Shown in pieces: positions 62,841-64,000 of a stretch of DNA of 64,000 nt. The position numbers and the translations under genes were made by a program. How positions within the stretch are numbered: position 1 is the first letter of the stretch; every line of letters begins with the position of its first letter. A model generated the notes under the pieces. That model saw only the letters and a program-made list of their open reading frames with translations, was not told the origin of the DNA and did no database searches. The DNA comes from Dyadobacter fermentans DSM 18053 (lineage in GTDB: Bacteria > Bacteroidota > Bacteroidia > Cytophagales > Spirosomataceae), in the NCBI RefSeq assembly GCF_000023125.1, contig NC_013037.1:434001-498000 (forward strand). The letters run 5' to 3'.

Positions 62841-63938
62841 CTACAACCCGATTTTAGTCTCCGAAACGATATAATCTACCACTGCATTCAAACAGCCGGT
62901 TTGCTCGAAAACGGCTAGCTGGCGGTCGGCGCCGGTGCCCATTTCGAGGATCTGGTGGATGTATCCGATCTCCTTCCGGCTGCCCAGCTCGTCCACCACG
63001 TCATCGATAAACGCGAGCAGTTCGTGTATCAGAATGCGATATTCCACTTCCTCCTGCTTACCGAAGTCGATCAGCTTGCTGTGGATGCCGTACCGCGCCG
63101 CGCGCCACTTGTTTTCGTTGATGAGCATGCGGCGGTAAGGGCGGAAACTGAGGTTCTGGCTGTGAAGTTTGTGGATTTTGGCCACGAGTGCCTGCATGAT
63201 CGCGGCGAGGCAGATCGTCTCGTCCGTGCGCATCGGCACGTCGCACATGCGGAATTCGATGGTGTTGAAAAACGGGTGCAGGCGGATATCCCACCAGATT
63301 TTCTTGCCATTATCAATGCATTTCGTCTTGATGAGCAGTTCCACATACTCGTCATATTCCGCCGCACTGGAAAAGTAATCGGGAATGCCGGTCCTGGGAA
63401 ATTTATCGAAAACTTTCGAACGGTATGATTTGAAGCCCGTATTGCGCCCGCACCAGAACGGCGAGTTGGTCGATAGCGCGTAAATGTGCGGCAGAAAATA
63501 CCGCACGGCGTTCATGATCTGGATTCCCTCGTTCCGGTTTTCGATGCCCACGTGCACGTGCAGCCCGAAAATGAGGTTTCCGCGGGCCACGTCGCGCATT
63601 TCGTCGATGATCTGATCGTACCGCGGGTCGTCGGTAATGAGCTGGTCCACCCAGTCGGCGAAGGGGTGCGTGCCGGCGGCGGCCACTTGCAGGTCCTGCT
63701 TTTCGGCCAGGTCCAGGATCATTTGGCGCAGGTAGGTTACTTCCTCCCGCGCCTCCTGGATGTTGTGGCAGATATTCGTCCCCACTTCCACCACCGCCTG
63801 GTGCATTTCCGCCTTCACGCGCTCCTTTAACGTTATTTGCCCGTCTTCCACCAGCTTTGACATATGCGACCGCAGGTTTCTCGTAACGGGGTCGATCGTC
63901 TGAAATTCCTCTTCAATTCCCAGGGTGAATAATGCCAT
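62841..63938 (-). CDS. GCS2-family carboxylate-amine ligase (YbdK-like)
   Basis: A 365-residue ligase of the glutamate-cysteine ligase type 2 family. The start MALFTLGIEEEFQ holds the metal-binding acidic motif GIEEEF (7-12); AAAGTHPFADW, LIFGLHVHVGI and IEFRMCDVPMR follow as further active-site blocks. YbdK-type members make gamma-glutamylcysteine weakly and have other undetermined amide-forming activities. It is the first complete gene of the minus-strand run and lies 125 bp upstream of the amidotransferase gene. No gshB or gshF is nearby, so glutathione itself is not the obvious product. Confidence 0.9.
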   Translation of the reverse strand: MALFTLGIEEEFQTIDPVTRNLRSHMSKLVEDGQITLKERVKAEMHQAVVEVGTNICHNIQEAREEVTYLRQMILDLAEKQDLQVAAAGTHPFADWVDQLITDDPRYDQIIDEMRDVARGNLIFGLHVHVGIENRNEGIQIMNAVRYFLPHIYALSTNSPFWCGRNTGFKSYRSKVFDKFPRTGIPDYFSSAAEYDEYVELLIKTKCIDNGKKIWWDIRLHPFFNTIEFRMCDVPMRTDETICLAAIMQALVAKIHKLHSQNLSFRPYRRMLINENKWRAARYGIHSKLIDFGKQEEVEYRILIHELLAFIDDVVDELGSRKEIGYIHQILEMGTGADRQLAVFEQTGCLNAVVDYIVSETKIGL

Positions 63939-63966
63939 AATGTGAAAACGGCTGAATGACAGTGGA

Positions 63967-64000
63967 TCAGGATTTCTTCAATTTCGAATTTTTGGCAGGT
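63967..64000 (-). CDS. Possible 3' end of an upstream minus-strand gene
   Basis: Only the last 34 bp lie in the window. The minus-strand frame reads PAKNSKLKKS then TGA at 63967, a lysine-rich tail typical of a protein C-terminus. It would end 28 bp before the GCS2 ligase start and could be the first gene of that operon. With so little sequence the call is tentative. Confidence 0.3.
   Translation of the reverse strand, partial: PAKNSKLKKS

Noticed and set aside
36918..63938. One shared system of Anbu protease and the ATP-grasp/GCS2 cluster
   Set aside because: They lie over 20 kb apart with housekeeping genes between them. The ATP-grasp protein does not look like the permuted type known from Anbu loci.

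Overview
The window looks like chromosomal DNA of a Bacteroidota bacterium of the order Cytophagales, most like Dyadobacter or a close Spirosomataceae relative. This is inferred from several things: GC content a little above one half; two secreted proteins with type IX secretion (T9SS) C-terminal sorting domains; a kdpD split from its histidine kinase; Bacteroidota-type -7 promoter boxes (TAnnTTTG); DUF983, DUF2461 and DUF7133-type proteins; and 200-1200-residue REC/CHASE3/GAF signalling proteins. No rRNA, tRNA, phage, insertion sequence or CRISPR array is visible. Most of the window is ordinary core and accessory chromosome, densely packed, with genes on both strands. Layout: 1-3.5 kb is the tail of a kdp potassium-uptake operon (porin end, short KdpD, separate HAMP-PAS histidine kinase). 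3.5-11.5 kb holds a small lipoprotein, a repeat-rich T9SS surface protein, a T9SS purple-acid-phosphatase-like enzyme, a di-heme cytochrome c peroxidase broken by a one-base frameshift, an AraC regulator and a DUF983 protein. 11.5-18.5 kb is one minus-strand signalling cluster: REC-PAS kinase, 1200-residue CHASE3-HAMP-GAF hybrid kinase with three receivers, single-domain receiver, CheR and a receiver-less CheB. No MCP, CheA or CheW accompanies them. 19-23 kb is a glgX(treX)-treZ operon for alpha-glucan debranching and trehalose release, without treY. 23-28 kb has a lipoprotein, a fucose/arabinose-isomerase-family protein, a 55-residue small protein with its own terminator, a THUMP RNA methyltransferase and a thioredoxin-reductase-like flavoprotein. 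28-32 kb pairs a heme lipoprotein dehydrogenase with an ACS-family MFS transporter. 32-37.7 kb holds surE, a lipid kinase, a ferredoxin reductase-ferredoxin operon behind a striking inverted-repeat promoter, an SGNH hydrolase, a maleylpyruvate-isomerase-like protein and an Anbu proteasome-like protease. 37.7-45 kb has an M28 peptidase, an RND/MMPL exporter, a METTL25-like methyltransferase and a TPR histidine kinase. 45-56.6 kb is housekeeping: yicC, pdxA, a 2-hydroxyacid dehydrogenase, rplY, prs, a PAP2 phosphatase, trpS, a RelE-type toxin-antitoxin pair, DUF2461, dnaE and trxA. 56.6-58 kb is the most plastic stretch: a truncated HicB-like antitoxin, four hairpin repeats whose stems differ but stay paired, a membrane protein whose C-terminus is encoded by one of those repeats, and a 10-bp tandem repeat. 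58-64 kb is a minus-strand run: a GCS2 carboxylate-amine ligase, a class I glutamine amidotransferase, an ATP-grasp-like protein, a class III aminotransferase, an aldose-epimerase-like protein and a Crp/Fnr regulator. The best candidates for something undescribed are this last cluster, which looks like a pathway for a small amide or peptide-like metabolite, and the covarying hairpin repeat family at 56.95-57.16 kb. Both readings are inference from sequence alone. Start codons were moved inward from the longest possible ORF wherever a signal peptide, family N-terminus or ATG made a better start.
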